A DNA stretch of 47,049 bases, taken from the NCBI GenBank assembly GCA_946534145.1, contig CAMNCH010000006.1:1-47049 (forward strand), read 5' to 3'. Both the position numbers and the translations under genes were made by a program. Under the pieces are notes generated by a model, which ran no database searches, was not told the origin of the DNA, and was given only the letters and a program-made list of their open reading frames with translations. Source of the stretch: an uncultured Lachnospiraceae bacterium (lineage in GTDB: Bacteria > Bacillota > Clostridia > Lachnospirales > Lachnospiraceae). Below are positions 16,678 to 27,007 of this stretch, in pieces; positions within the stretch are counted from its first letter, which is position 1, and each line of letters begins with the position of its first letter.

Positions 16678-17562
16678 TTATGCCCCCTTATTACGGGCAT
16701 TCTCAACTTTATTTACAAATTCTTTTATTATGCTTTGGTACCGTTTCATGTCGCTGGCAAAGGACATGGCATGGTCCGCCTTGAACATGTGAAGCTCGCT
16801 CAAAGGATTTAAGCACAGCTCATACATTGAAGCGCTGTGAGTCGGCGAAATAAGAGCATCCTCGGACCCGTGCATAAAACATATGGGCACATCCGCAGTC
16901 TTAACGGAATCAATGGGCTTAACCTTGAAATAGTCGTATTTGTAGCGGAGATACCCTATAAGCCTTGCGGAATAACTGGCAGCTGTGCCTATGAGGCCGG
17001 CCCGTTTTGCAGCCACTTCTTTTATGAGAAGTTCAAGATCCGAGAAAGGACAGTCCGCCACCACAAAATCAGGCTTGTAGGTATCTAACATCCTTAATAC
17101 GCTTGCTCCGCCCATGGATTCACCGTGAAGCCCCAGAATACAGTCCTGCCCGAAGAGTTCCTTGGCGTAATCGCAAAGAATCTTTATATCTTCCGCTTCT
17201 TTCATGCCCAGGGTGCAGTATTTGGCCATGGAAGTGCCGAAATAGCGCTCGTCGAAAATAATTATATTATATCCAAGGTCATAGAAAAGCTTGGCGTATT
17301 TAATATCGGCTTCTTTGGCCGCCGTAATGCCGTGGGCTATAATCACAACCTTATTGGGGTTGTCGCCTCCGTGAGGATTAAGAATATACTCGCCTCGGAT
17401 TACCGCATCATCGCTGTTAATGGAAAAAGGAGTCTTGTCCCACTTGTTAAAGTAGTCGTCGATTGCCTCTCCGAAGCCCCTCTCCCTGTCAACCCTCAGG
17501 ATTTCCTCAGCAGGAACCTTGGGCGAGAGCATTATAAAATTGGCGATGTAGTGACCTATCAT
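16678..17562 (-). CDS. Alpha/beta hydrolase
   Basis: VVIIAHGIT, GLHGESMGGASVL nucleophile elbow, CFMHGSEDALI, DHAMS. Confidence 0.9.
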   Translation of the reverse strand: MIGHYIANFIMLSPKVPAEEILRVDRERGFGEAIDDYFNKWDKTPFSINSDDAVIRGEYILNPHGGDNPNKVVIIAHGITAAKEADIKYAKLFYDLGYNIIIFDERYFGTSMAKYCTLGMKEAEDIKILCDYAKELFGQDCILGLHGESMGGASVLRMLDTYKPDFVVADCPFSDLELLIKEVAAKRAGLIGTAASYSARLIGYLRYKYDYFKVKPIDSVKTADVPICFMHGSEDALISPTHSASMYELCLNPLSELHMFKADHAMSFASDMKRYQSIIKEFVNKVENARNKGA

Positions 17563-18896
17563 TGTCTGCTTCCTTTTTTGCTGTATCTTGCCGCCATGAT
17601 AAGAGGCAAGAAGACGATAAGTGACACACCCGCACCCACCAGGAACAAAACTTCCGTAGGAAGATATTCCGTTAAGCCAAACTCATTGGTTATTTCACCG
17701 TTCTTTTTAATGATGGGGGTAGCAATAAGAGGCGCCACCACCATGGGAATCAGTACAAAGAACAGGATTCTGATGCCCTCAAACTGACCCTTTGCTTCCT
17801 TGGGATAAAGGCCCTTGGCCCAGACGGATACGGTCTGCAAAAAGACCACATATCCCACGCCGATTAAGAACACACCTATAAGCATCACAGGGTTAAAAAT
17901 CGACTCCGTATTCACATTGTCCGGTCGTACAAAGAAACCGAGCACCAAAAGCCCCACAATGTTGAATACCACGGAAATAAAGGCTATAGGCACATGTTTG
18001 CCCGCATTGATAAGCCTGGTAGCGGGAAAAACAAGGAGCATCGCAAGGGACAGTCCGATTCCCTCCATAACACCCATCAGATCTGCGGTAAACCCAAGAT
18101 AATATATCATATAATTACCGATATGGGTAAAGTACATGTTAAAAGCTATAAAATATGCCGCAAGGGTAAGGTTGACCCACACCAGTTCTTTTAACTCAAA
18201 ATATTTCTTAAAGTTAAAGACGGAGGCAAACTGTTTAAAGAAACTGCCTTCACGATGAGGCTTTAAATCGGGAGCATCCTTAAGTCCTATAAGGGAAATG
18301 ATGCCGCAGCCGATTACAAACACACCCATTACCACGAAGAGGCGCATATAATTGTTCTCACTGCCGATAAGTATGCCGCCCGCAACCGTACCCACAATGG
18401 TGCCGATAATGGGCTGGGTGGCCAAGGCCGCACCGATCTGGCCGCGATTGGTATCATTCATATGGTCGTTCATCCAGGCATTGAAGCCCGAATCATTGCC
18501 CATGGAGCCAAAGAAACTCATAATCGCATCCGCAGCAACCGCCGCAACCCCCGCTGTCATAAGAAGCGTCGATGTATTCGAAGCACCCTTCATAATGAAT
18601 TCGGTGGTGCCAAACAATATGGTGAATATGCCCCACAGAATGTAACCGATTGAAACAGCGAATCTTCTGCGTCCACGCCTGTCGGTGGCCGTTCCCGTAA
18701 CAAATGTGGAAACGGTGGTGGCGGCAGCGGAAATCGCTACCATCCAGGAGATAATCGTGGGATCTTTGGCAATCTTTTCGTACACAAAGGTATTAAACCA
18801 CTGATTCTCCATATTCCAGCATAACTGGCCCGCAATTCCGAGGCACCATACAAAGCCCCAGAAGCCTCGTACTTTTTTGGAACTTTCACTGTTCAT
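17559..18896 (-). CDS. MFS transporter
   Basis: 12-TM-like pattern, TGTATDRRGRRRFAVSIGY loop; ATGA-type overlap with hydrolase; GGAGGG RBS before ATG 18896. Confidence 0.88.
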   Translation of the reverse strand: MNSESSKKVRGFWGFVWCLGIAGQLCWNMENQWFNTFVYEKIAKDPTIISWMVAISAAATTVSTFVTGTATDRRGRRRFAVSIGYILWGIFTILFGTTEFIMKGASNTSTLLMTAGVAAVAADAIMSFFGSMGNDSGFNAWMNDHMNDTNRGQIGAALATQPIIGTIVGTVAGGILIGSENNYMRLFVVMGVFVIGCGIISLIGLKDAPDLKPHREGSFFKQFASVFNFKKYFELKELVWVNLTLAAYFIAFNMYFTHIGNYMIYYLGFTADLMGVMEGIGLSLAMLLVFPATRLINAGKHVPIAFISVVFNIVGLLVLGFFVRPDNVNTESIFNPVMLIGVFLIGVGYVVFLQTVSVWAKGLYPKEAKGQFEGIRILFFVLIPMVVAPLIATPIIKKNGEITNEFGLTEYLPTEVLFLVGAGVSLIVFLPLIMAARYSKKGSRQ

Positions 18897-18996
18897 ATTA
18901 TAACCCTCCAACAATTACAGTATACAACAATTTAATAAATATAACAGTCATCCCGTAATGAAAAGAACGCTTTTTGATATGGCCGAGAATACAAAA

Positions 18997-19031
18997 AAGA
19001 GCCCTAATCAAAATGATATAAGGCTCTTTTA
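18997..19031 (-). terminator. Intrinsic terminator
   Basis: AAAAGAGCC...GGCTCTTTT. Confidence 0.6.
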
Positions 19032-19072
19032 GTTTAAGTCCCATAAAGAATATTTGATAAACAGTATAACGT

Positions 19073-19204
19073 TTAACGCTTTTTACTGTTTTTTATGTAT
19101 ACTATAGCAGCTATCGTAAGTGATATATGAAACAGAACCGCTGCTATATCTCCTATAGCTCCCCATATAATAAGCAATAAATGTGAAATAGGTAAACCGC
19201 TCAT
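19073..19204 (-). CDS. Candidate 43-aa hydrophobic small protein next to the secreted protein gene
   Basis: GGGAGGTCACACGG-ATG; MSGLPISHLLLIIWGAIGDIAAVLFHISLTIAAIVYIKNSKKR*. Confidence 0.6.
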   Translation of the reverse strand: MSGLPISHLLLIIWGAIGDIAAVLFHISLTIAAIVYIKNSKKR

Positions 19205-19219
19205 CCGTGTGACCTCCCA

Positions 19220-19858
19220 TTAATTAAGCGATGCACTTGTTGTTATAGTGTGATCTTTGAACAACCCAACCGTAGCCTGGTTGGAAACTTTCATAGCCGT
19301 ATAAAGCGTTCCTTTAATAGTAACATTTACTGTTTTATAATCACTTGAAAATGAATAGTCTGCACTAATCTGATTCCAACTGACAAAGTTCAAATTGTAT
19401 CCATATGGCCTAGAGGACAAACTGTCAACGCTGACAAAAGTGTTCGAACCCAAATTCACAGTCGTATCCATTTCAATACCAATTGTAGCTCCTGAATACA
19501 TATCATTTGTAATATACTTTTCATCCGTAAAATGAATATGTCTCTCCATATAATTTGGCGCATATATACTGCTTTGTAACTTATTCTTTACTAACATGTT
19601 GTTCACCGGAACCATAATAGGGAAGATAGTATTATCAGTCCCCGCCAACAAATTAGCTATCATGTCGTCCACTTCTCGCTGAGCAAACACTTTCTCTGGC
19701 TCTACATATACATAGCTGAATTCGATATTATTATCAGTGCAAGCTTCACTGATAATGTCTTCAACTTCTTTAGATGAATACATCTTCTCTTCTGCGTAAC
19801 TATTCGTCCCGAACATAAGTATTGCAAAAGCGCATACAATTGCTACTATTCTTTTCAT
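19220..19858 (-). CDS. Secreted protein of unknown function (signal peptide)
   Basis: GGAGAAAGATATT-ATG; MKRIVAIVCAFAILMFGTNSYAEEK..., no recognised domain. Confidence 0.7.
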   Translation of the reverse strand: MKRIVAIVCAFAILMFGTNSYAEEKMYSSKEVEDIISEACTDNNIEFSYVYVEPEKVFAQREVDDMIANLLAGTDNTIFPIMVPVNNMLVKNKLQSSIYAPNYMERHIHFTDEKYITNDMYSGATIGIEMDTTVNLGSNTFVSVDSLSSRPYGYNLNFVSWNQISADYSFSSDYKTVNVTIKGTLYTAMKVSNQATVGLFKDHTITTSASLN

Positions 19859-19958
19859 ATAATATCTTTCTCCTTCCATTTTATATGCATATATTATACT
19901 ATTGCTATTTCTTCTGTCAAGGAGATTTTCTTTTATCACAATCTTGCAAGCACAAATT

Positions 19959-19996
19959 AAAGGCACTGTCCTTCTTTCGATAGAACAGTGCCTTTT
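19959..19996 (-). terminator. Terminator downstream of the PadR-HAAS operon
   Basis: AAAGGCACTGT...ACAGTGCCTTTTT. Confidence 0.7.
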
Positions 19997-20014
19997 TAGT
20001 TGCATTAGTCGTAA

Positions 20015-21283
20015 TTATCTGCCTTCCACGCTGATGGAACCCGACACGGATGAAGCCTTAACGGCGGTGCTGCCGTTTCCGAGAGTGAACTTGCCGCTCT
20101 TGGTGCCTCTTACTACGGACTCGCCGCATGCAAGGTCTATTCTTCCGCTTACGGAGGAAACGTTGGCGCTTATGCCTGAGCATCCGTCAAGCTTCATATC
20201 GATGCTGCCGGAAACCGTAGCCGCATCCACCTTTTCAGCATTTCTGGTAAGTATGTTGATTCGTCCGCTGGTGGTAACGGTTCTTAAACCTGCTACGGCT
20301 GCTGCCACATTGATGCCGCCGCTGATGGTCTCAGCCACGATATCATCACTGTTGACGCCGTCCACGGTAACATGACCGCTGATGTTGTTAATCTTAAGTG
20401 TCTCAAAACCGCAGCTGCGCATATCAATGCTGCCGCTTACATCACTTATAACAGCCTTTCTTGCGCTGATGCCGGTAATCTTTATTTCGCCGGAAGCAGT
20501 CTTGAAGGTAACTGCCTTAAAGTCTCTCGGAACCTCGACGGTCAAGTCGATTCTGGGGCTTGTAAGGGTCTTAAAGAAATTGGTAATGCCGAAGGACTTT
20601 CTTTTGGCTGTACCGTAAAGAGTCGCGCCCTTCTGGTAGCACTCGAAGGCGTATGCAAGCTGCTGATTGGCAGTGCCGTGGTTGGCATAATTGATTCTTG
20701 CAACGTTGTCGGGTGAAGCGGTTACGTAAATATTGGCGCAATCACCTTCAACCACGATTTCAGTACAGTCGTCGGAGCTTCCGTTAGCCTCGTCGGTGGT
20801 GGCATCTGTGGTATCGGACTCAGTATTTCTGGTAGCCTTGTAGCTGTCGCTTATGTCCTTGGCAAATTCGCTGCCTTTGTTATAAACCTTCTCAGCTGCG
20901 TTGGTAACGGTCTTGGTAAAAGAATCCGCAAATCCGTCAACGCCCTCTGAGAAGCTCTCGCCCATCTTCTCGGCGCCCTTGGTAACGGTGCCGGCAAAAG
21001 AACCTACCAGACCCGCGATACCCTTAACAAGATTGTCGGCAGCCTTGGAAATGTCCATGGAATCAAAGTCGAAGCCTTTCTTTTTCTTGCCCTTTAAATC
21101 CTTAAGCTCTGAGATAAGTTCATCTATGGGGCCAAGCTCCTCCACAATCTGCTCCTCGGTCTTGCCGCATGCAAGTCCGTCTGCGAAGTGCTCTTCGTAA
21201 TCACTGATAATTTCGTTTCTCACATCCTCATCGAAGGGTCTTAATGCCTCGAAGAGATTATACATATACTCCTGTTTATTCAT
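20015..21283 (-). CDS. DUF1700/HAAS-domain protein with C-terminal DUF4097-like beta-repeat (adhesin/sheath-like) domain
   Basis: MNKQEYMYNLFEALRPFDEDVRNEIISDYEEHFADGLACGKTEEQIVEELG; C-terminal repeated VSGSI/TSGRI/VSGRI strands. Confidence 0.85.
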   Translation of the reverse strand: MNKQEYMYNLFEALRPFDEDVRNEIISDYEEHFADGLACGKTEEQIVEELGPIDELISELKDLKGKKKKGFDFDSMDISKAADNLVKGIAGLVGSFAGTVTKGAEKMGESFSEGVDGFADSFTKTVTNAAEKVYNKGSEFAKDISDSYKATRNTESDTTDATTDEANGSSDDCTEIVVEGDCANIYVTASPDNVARINYANHGTANQQLAYAFECYQKGATLYGTAKRKSFGITNFFKTLTSPRIDLTVEVPRDFKAVTFKTASGEIKITGISARKAVISDVSGSIDMRSCGFETLKINNISGHVTVDGVNSDDIVAETISGGINVAAAVAGLRTVTTSGRINILTRNAEKVDAATVSGSIDMKLDGCSGISANVSSVSGRIDLACGESVVRGTKSGKFTLGNGSTAVKASSVSGSISVEGR

Positions 21284-21593
21284 ACCGTCCTCCTATTATT
21301 TCATCAATTGCTTTTACAAACTGAACCCATTCTTTTTTCAAATCTTCCTGGTACTTTCTGCCTTCGTCGGAAAGGTGATAATACTTTCTCGCAGGTCCGT
21401 TCTCGGATTCCTGAAGGTAGGTGGTCACCAGATTGTCATCTTTAAGTCTCTTAAGCACCAGATACAATGTGCCGGTAGCTATCTCCATCCTGGCGGATAT
21501 TTCATCCGTAAGCTCATACCCGTAACGATCCTTGTCGGCAAGCATCGTCAGCACACATAATTCCAATGCCCCTTTTTTGAATTGTGCGTTCAC
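21276..21593 (-). CDS. PadR-family transcriptional regulator
   Basis: FKKGALELCVLTMLADKDRYGYELTDEISARMEIATGTLYLVLKRL. Confidence 0.93.
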   Translation of the reverse strand: MNAQFKKGALELCVLTMLADKDRYGYELTDEISARMEIATGTLYLVLKRLKDDNLVTTYLQESENGPARKYYHLSDEGRKYQEDLKKEWVQFVKAIDEIIGGRYE

Positions 21594-21753
21594 TGTACTC
21601 TCCTTTCTTTTGCTATACTTCTATCGCGATTAACTGCATTGTATCACAGGCTATTCTATATTGCAACATAGTAATTATAAAAAAATAATTAATTACTCAT
21701 TTACCGCAAAAGAAAGAGGAACGCCACATCCGACGTTCCTCTCCGATTATGTT

Positions 21754-22401
21754 TTAATTCACATACTCATGCTTAAAATATTTGAAATAATAAATGTATG
21801 CTGCAAGCCATAATCCTTTAATTACCAGTCTGAAAAGCAATGTCTTATCAAAGGGAGCTCCCCACATCTGCATTACCAGCAAATTGTAAATAAGGCTCAT
21901 TATTGATGAAACCGCAAATGTGCTGCAGACAAGAACACATGCATATTTTTTCCTCTTCTTAATGGCTATGGCTCCCCAGATGCAAAGGCAGCCAAGAAGT
22001 ACAAGCATTATTCCCGTAGACATATCCAAATACTTAAGTGCCGGTCCGAATTTGGAATAGACCTCCTCAGGAGATGAACCCAGTCTGCGATAATCCATTC
22101 CGCTTAAAAAATCGTAAGCAGTCTTAAAGTTGAAAACGGCGGATAATATAGCTGAATACAACGCAAGTTTGCCAAGCGATTCAAGTAACTTTTCTTTATC
22201 ATCCTTCTTCTTAAATCCCACCATCGAAGTCTGCCCCGGAATCGAGCTTAAGTCAATGCCGCCGGAAGAGTTCTCCTGCACAGTTTCCTCCTGCACAGCC
22301 TCCGATACTTCTTCGGTATCCTTAACACTCATGTCTGCGCCGCAGTGGGGGCAAACCGAGCCACCATCAGAAATGACTGTACCACATTTTAAACACCTCA
22401 T
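21754..22401 (-). CDS. Zinc-ribbon TM protein, paralogue 1
   Basis: MRCLKCGTVISDGGSVCPHCGADM then 4 TM segments. Confidence 0.75.
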   Translation of the reverse strand: MRCLKCGTVISDGGSVCPHCGADMSVKDTEEVSEAVQEETVQENSSGGIDLSSIPGQTSMVGFKKKDDKEKLLESLGKLALYSAILSAVFNFKTAYDFLSGMDYRRLGSSPEEVYSKFGPALKYLDMSTGIMLVLLGCLCIWGAIAIKKRKKYACVLVCSTFAVSSIMSLIYNLLVMQMWGAPFDKTLLFRLVIKGLWLAAYIYYFKYFKHEYVN

Positions 22402-22456
22402 AACCATTCTCCTTCTTATAATGGGGAATATTCCAATAGTCCCCGGATTATCAATA

Positions 22457-23086
22457 CTAATATACAAAAATGTGTCTGCGTTTATTGAAGTAACCAAGGT
22501 TTACACAGAACATTATTACACTGAAAATGATAACTAAAACCTGACTCAGTGAAAAATAATTTACCCCTGTAATACCGGTAGCAAGTGCACAATATACGGT
22601 CACCACAACTGTATTGTACAGGTAAATCCCGGGAATAAGTTTAACGGCAGATGCCTTGAATTTAAGTATGGACATAGCGCCGATAACAGCCAGCAATGCA
22701 GCAATCAGGAGGCATGCTCCGTAAAAAATGTCTGCATATTTTAAGCCCTTGCCGTAAAAATCATAGATCATCTCCGCAGTAGTGAAACCGTTATTATAAT
22801 GGTCGCCGGAAAGGATTTCATATGACATGGCCACATTTACCAAAGCGCCCATCCAAAGTGCAAAGTATCCGAGGAAATTGGCCCACTTAAGACCCACAGC
22901 CGGTTCTGACACACCTTCATACCCTTCAGAAAAAGAAGTAGAATCCGTTGACCCTGCGTCCGCATTTCCTGCCTCCGTGCTGCTGTAAACCGTAGTCTTT
23001 CTTCCGTCTCCCTCCGGAGCACAGCCGCAATAAGGACAGGTTACGGTGCCTTCATCTATTTCAGCGCCGCATACATTACATTTCAT
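22457..23086 (-). CDS. Zinc-ribbon TM protein, paralogue 2
   Basis: MKCNVCGAEIDEGTVTCPYCG then TM segments; GGGAGG RBS. Confidence 0.75.
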   Translation of the reverse strand: MKCNVCGAEIDEGTVTCPYCGCAPEGDGRKTTVYSSTEAGNADAGSTDSTSFSEGYEGVSEPAVGLKWANFLGYFALWMGALVNVAMSYEILSGDHYNNGFTTAEMIYDFYGKGLKYADIFYGACLLIAALLAVIGAMSILKFKASAVKLIPGIYLYNTVVVTVYCALATGITGVNYFSLSQVLVIIFSVIMFCVNLGYFNKRRHIFVY

Positions 23087-23192
23087 AAATATACCTCCCA
23101 TAATTAATTCCTATCACATTGTATCTTATACAACAAGAAAAGCCAAGCCTCACATTTTGCGAAGCCCGGCTTTTCACCCCCAATACTGCGTA

Positions 23193-24989
23193 TTACGCGA
23201 TGTCGTCCATCTGCGCAGTATATAATTTATAATAGTATCCTTTTTTGGCCATTAATTCTTCGTGATTGCCGCACTCTACGATGCCGCCGTCGTCTATGTA
23301 CATAATCTTGTCACAGTTACGGATGGTCGACAGTCTGTGGGCAATTATGAAGGAGGTACGTCCCTTAAGCATTGCGTTAAGCCCCTGCTGGAGGGCTTTT
23401 TCAGTCTGAACGTCGATGCTGGAGGTAGCCTCGTCAAGCACCAGTATTGCAGGATCCGACAGTAGGGTTCTGGCAAAAGAAATCAGCTGCTTCTGACCCT
23501 GGCTCAATAAAGAGCCGCGTTCTTTGACCTCGGTCGCGTAGCCGTCGGCCATTCTGTCTATGAAAGGAGCTGCGCAAACAGTGGTGCTGGCCTTGTCTAT
23601 CTCCGAGAAGGTGGCATTAAGCTTACCGTAACGGATATTGTCCTCTATGGTGCCCGAGAAAATAAAGCTGTCCTGAAGCATGATACCCATCTGGGAGCGA
23701 AGACTCTTAAGAGTCACCTTGGAAATATCTATTCCGTCTATCAGTACTCGTCCGCTGTCCACATTGTAGAAACGGGACACGAGGTTAACTATGGTACTCT
23801 TGCCTGCGCCGGTAGGTCCTACAAGCGCAACGCTCTCTCCTGCCTTAACGGTAAAAGAAACATTATGAAGAACTTCTTTGCCCTCTTCGTAGCTGAAATG
23901 GACGTCTTCAAAGGTAACTTCACCCTTGATAGGAGGCATCTCGGTAGCGCCTTCCGCATCATCAACGGTTACGGGCTCGTCCATGGTCTCAAAGATTCTC
24001 TCAAGATAAGCCATGTTGTTGATGAAGTTGTTAAAGATGTTACCAAGGTTCATTATGGGCTGCCAGAAACGGCTGGCGTAACCCGAAATCGCTACGATGG
24101 TACCGACCGTAATGCCTGCTGAATTGCCTGTCTGTAAGAAGACTGCGATACCGAAAAAGAAAATTGCACCTCTTACCAGAACCGATATGGTATCGATACC
24201 CGGCCATACAAGGTTGGTCCAGCGTACAGCCTCCATCCAGGTGTGTCGACAGTCGTTGGATAAGCCTGCGAATATTTCGGCGTTTTCATCTTCTCTTGCG
24301 AAAATCTGTGTGATTCTTGCACCTACAATGTTCTCCTGAAGATAAGCATTTAGGTTGGAGTTTTTATTGGAAACCGCTCTCCATGCTTTACGTTGCTTGC
24401 CCTTAATCCAGAACATGAATATGGCCAGAATGGGCACGCCGCACAAAACAACCAGTGACAGTCTCACATTCACTGCAAACATATATGCCACGATAATAAC
24501 AAGGTTAATACATTCGAGTATTACGTTGATAAGACCGTTGGAAAGCATATCCGATACGGAGTTTACATAGTTAACGACTCTTATAAGAATCTTGCCGTGA
24601 GGCCTGTCATCGTAATACTGGAAAGAAAGCTTTTGCAGGTGAGCAAAAAGGTCGCGTCTGATATCGTAAATAATATTCTGGCTGACATTGACCATTACCC
24701 GTGAACGCAAGGTGGTAAAAAGAATACTTACCACAAAAACTCCGGCCAAAAGGCTGACAAGCACTATCAGCTCATGAACGTCTCTGTTGGGTACCGCTTC
24801 ATCCAGCGCTTTCTTGGTAATCATGGGAGCAAGCAATGCAGTAGCTCCGCCGATAGCACTTAACACAATCGCAGCTATCATGCGCTTTAAATATTTCTTG
24901 ATGTATTTGGAAGCAAGGAGAATATGCTTGATATTAAACTCCTCTTCGTAGGCTTCATCGACTCTGTAAGTATTACGCTTAGTTGCCAT
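23193..24989 (-). CDS. ABC transporter ATP-binding/permease (heterodimer half)
   Basis: Walker A GPTGAGKST, LSQGQKQL signature, LVLDEATSSID. Confidence 0.93.
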   Translation of the reverse strand: MATKRNTYRVDEAYEEEFNIKHILLASKYIKKYLKRMIAAIVLSAIGGATALLAPMITKKALDEAVPNRDVHELIVLVSLLAGVFVVSILFTTLRSRVMVNVSQNIIYDIRRDLFAHLQKLSFQYYDDRPHGKILIRVVNYVNSVSDMLSNGLINVILECINLVIIVAYMFAVNVRLSLVVLCGVPILAIFMFWIKGKQRKAWRAVSNKNSNLNAYLQENIVGARITQIFAREDENAEIFAGLSNDCRHTWMEAVRWTNLVWPGIDTISVLVRGAIFFFGIAVFLQTGNSAGITVGTIVAISGYASRFWQPIMNLGNIFNNFINNMAYLERIFETMDEPVTVDDAEGATEMPPIKGEVTFEDVHFSYEEGKEVLHNVSFTVKAGESVALVGPTGAGKSTIVNLVSRFYNVDSGRVLIDGIDISKVTLKSLRSQMGIMLQDSFIFSGTIEDNIRYGKLNATFSEIDKASTTVCAAPFIDRMADGYATEVKERGSLLSQGQKQLISFARTLLSDPAILVLDEATSSIDVQTEKALQQGLNAMLKGRTSFIIAHRLSTIRNCDKIMYIDDGGIVECGNHEELMAKKGYYYKLYTAQMDDIA

Positions 24990-26788
24990 TATGCCTCACC
25001 TCCCGTCTGGAGCTTAACAAGCTCTGCATAGTAGCCGCCTTTGGCTATGAGTTCCTCGTGGGAACCTTCCTCGGTAATGCGACCGTCCTGTAGTACCAAA
25101 ATCTTGTCCGCCGCTTTGGTGGTGGAAATACGCTGCGCAATAATAATCTTGGTGCAGGGGAAATCCAGTTCTCTTAAGCTGTGCTGGATTTCTTTTTCCG
25201 TTTCCATGTCCACTGCGGAGGTGGTATCGTCAAGTATCAGTATCGAAGGTTCAATGGCAAGCGCTCTGGCAAGGGAAATTCTCTGCTTCTGTCCGCCGGA
25301 GAGACCTACGCCTCTCTCGCCCACAATGGTGTCGTAGCCCTCGGGCATCTTGGCGATAAACTCGCTGGCCGCCGAGTAACGGGCGAACTTAACCACCTGC
25401 TCGGCTGTAAGGCCCGTAACACCGTATGCGATATTGCCTTCAATTGTATCCGAATATAACAAAACGTCCTGTGTAGCAAGACCTATATGCTTTCGTAAAT
25501 CCGTAAGTTTATATTTGTCCACACTTACATCATCCACCAGAACTTCGCCCTCAATAGGCTCATAGAAGCGGGGAATCATGTTGATAAGGGAAGTCTTACC
25601 GCAGCCCGTCTCACCCATGATGGCAACCGTCTGACTGGGCTCTGCAACAAAAGAAATGTCCTTAAGCACCGGAAGCTTGCCGTCATCGTATTTGAAGGAA
25701 ACGTGCTTAAACTCAACCTTGCCCTTAAAGGGACCGGGATGGGCAATGGAGTCTTCTTTGTCCACGATAACGGGTTCGGAGAAATAAATCTCCATGACTT
25801 TATTGGAAGCCGCGTCGAAACGCTGGAACTCGTTCATGATGTTGCCAAGGTTACGCATGGGGTTCGCAATGGCCCACATAAGGCCCGAGAAAGCAACATA
25901 CTCACCCATGGTAAGTTCATGGTTGATAAGGAAAATGCCGCCCACCAGTATGAGCACAAGGCTTAACATATTGGCAAGACCTTCGATGAAGGGATAGAAC
26001 TTAATCCATATCATCTGGGTACGCTTATTGGTATCTCTGTAATCAACGTTGGACGTATCGAACTTGTCTATTTCGTAATCTTCTCTTGCGAAAGCCTTAA
26101 CCACGCGGTTACCGGAGATGTTCTCCTGAGCGTAGGTGTTCATGCCGGCAAGTTTCTCACGAAGCTCTCTGTGCATGGGCCCCACTTTCTTACGAAACTT
26201 CACGATGATGATAAAGATAAAGGGCGAAATAATAAGTACCGACAGAGCCAGCTTCCAGTTAATGATGCAAAGGTAAATCGCCGTTGAAAAATAAAGCACA
26301 AAGGATTCAATAATATTACGGATTACCCACGCAATCATATGTCTGCAGGCATCAAGGTCACCGGTAACTCTTGTCATTAAATCGCCGGTTCTGTAAGTGG
26401 AATAAAACTTCATGTCCTGTCTCTGTATCTTGTCATAAAGTGAATTTCTGATGCGATACAGGGCTTTCTGAGACGAATGCTCATAGGCCATACAGTCAAG
26501 ATATACCACTATGACTCTGAAAACCGTAAACCCTATCATGCAGGCCAGAAGCACGTAAAAACCATGCATGTTATTGGCACGGTTGTAAGCCGCATTCTCC
26601 CCCTGCAAATATTCGTCCACAATTTTGGACGAAAAAAACGGTACGGTTAACTGCATAACGTTATAAACCACCGTACCGAAAAGAGCCAGAACAAACATGG
26701 CCCTCGTTCCCTTCATATTCATCCAGAGCCACTTAAGCTTGGATACGGGGAACTTATTCTTTTGTTCCTTGGATTCGTTTTTTGCCAC
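24989..26788 (-). CDS. ABC transporter ATP-binding/permease (heterodimer half)
   Basis: Walker A GETGCGKTS, LSGGQKQR, LILDDTTSAVD (degenerate catalytic Glu to Asp); TAATG coupling with the second half. Confidence 0.93.
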   Translation of the reverse strand: MAKNESKEQKNKFPVSKLKWLWMNMKGTRAMFVLALFGTVVYNVMQLTVPFFSSKIVDEYLQGENAAYNRANNMHGFYVLLACMIGFTVFRVIVVYLDCMAYEHSSQKALYRIRNSLYDKIQRQDMKFYSTYRTGDLMTRVTGDLDACRHMIAWVIRNIIESFVLYFSTAIYLCIINWKLALSVLIISPFIFIIIVKFRKKVGPMHRELREKLAGMNTYAQENISGNRVVKAFAREDYEIDKFDTSNVDYRDTNKRTQMIWIKFYPFIEGLANMLSLVLILVGGIFLINHELTMGEYVAFSGLMWAIANPMRNLGNIMNEFQRFDAASNKVMEIYFSEPVIVDKEDSIAHPGPFKGKVEFKHVSFKYDDGKLPVLKDISFVAEPSQTVAIMGETGCGKTSLINMIPRFYEPIEGEVLVDDVSVDKYKLTDLRKHIGLATQDVLLYSDTIEGNIAYGVTGLTAEQVVKFARYSAASEFIAKMPEGYDTIVGERGVGLSGGQKQRISLARALAIEPSILILDDTTSAVDMETEKEIQHSLRELDFPCTKIIIAQRISTTKAADKILVLQDGRITEEGSHEELIAKGGYYAELVKLQTGGEA

Positions 26789-27007
26789 TTCTCATTCTCC
26801 TCATTCAAACCACTCTCATCCCGTATAATGTGATTGTAGCAAAACAGGTGTTAAAGGATACATAAAAATCTTCCTTTATTGTAACAATATCGCACACTAA
26901 GCGGATTGAGCCGGGGTTTTTCTTTTGCCTCTTAAGTTATGTGAATATTATTGAATAATCTCTCGTAAGTGTGTACAATTTAAGAAAAAGAACACTGGAG
27001 CGTGCCT

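Noticed and set aside
18958-19032. 24-aa ORF MKRTLFDMAENTKKSPNQNDIRLF
   Set aside because: No Shine-Dalgarno site and its 3' end is a terminator hairpin.
23193-26788. Heterodimeric ABC exporter as a novel system
   Set aside because: Typical LmrCD/BmrCD-like pair, including the degenerate catalytic site in one half; well described.
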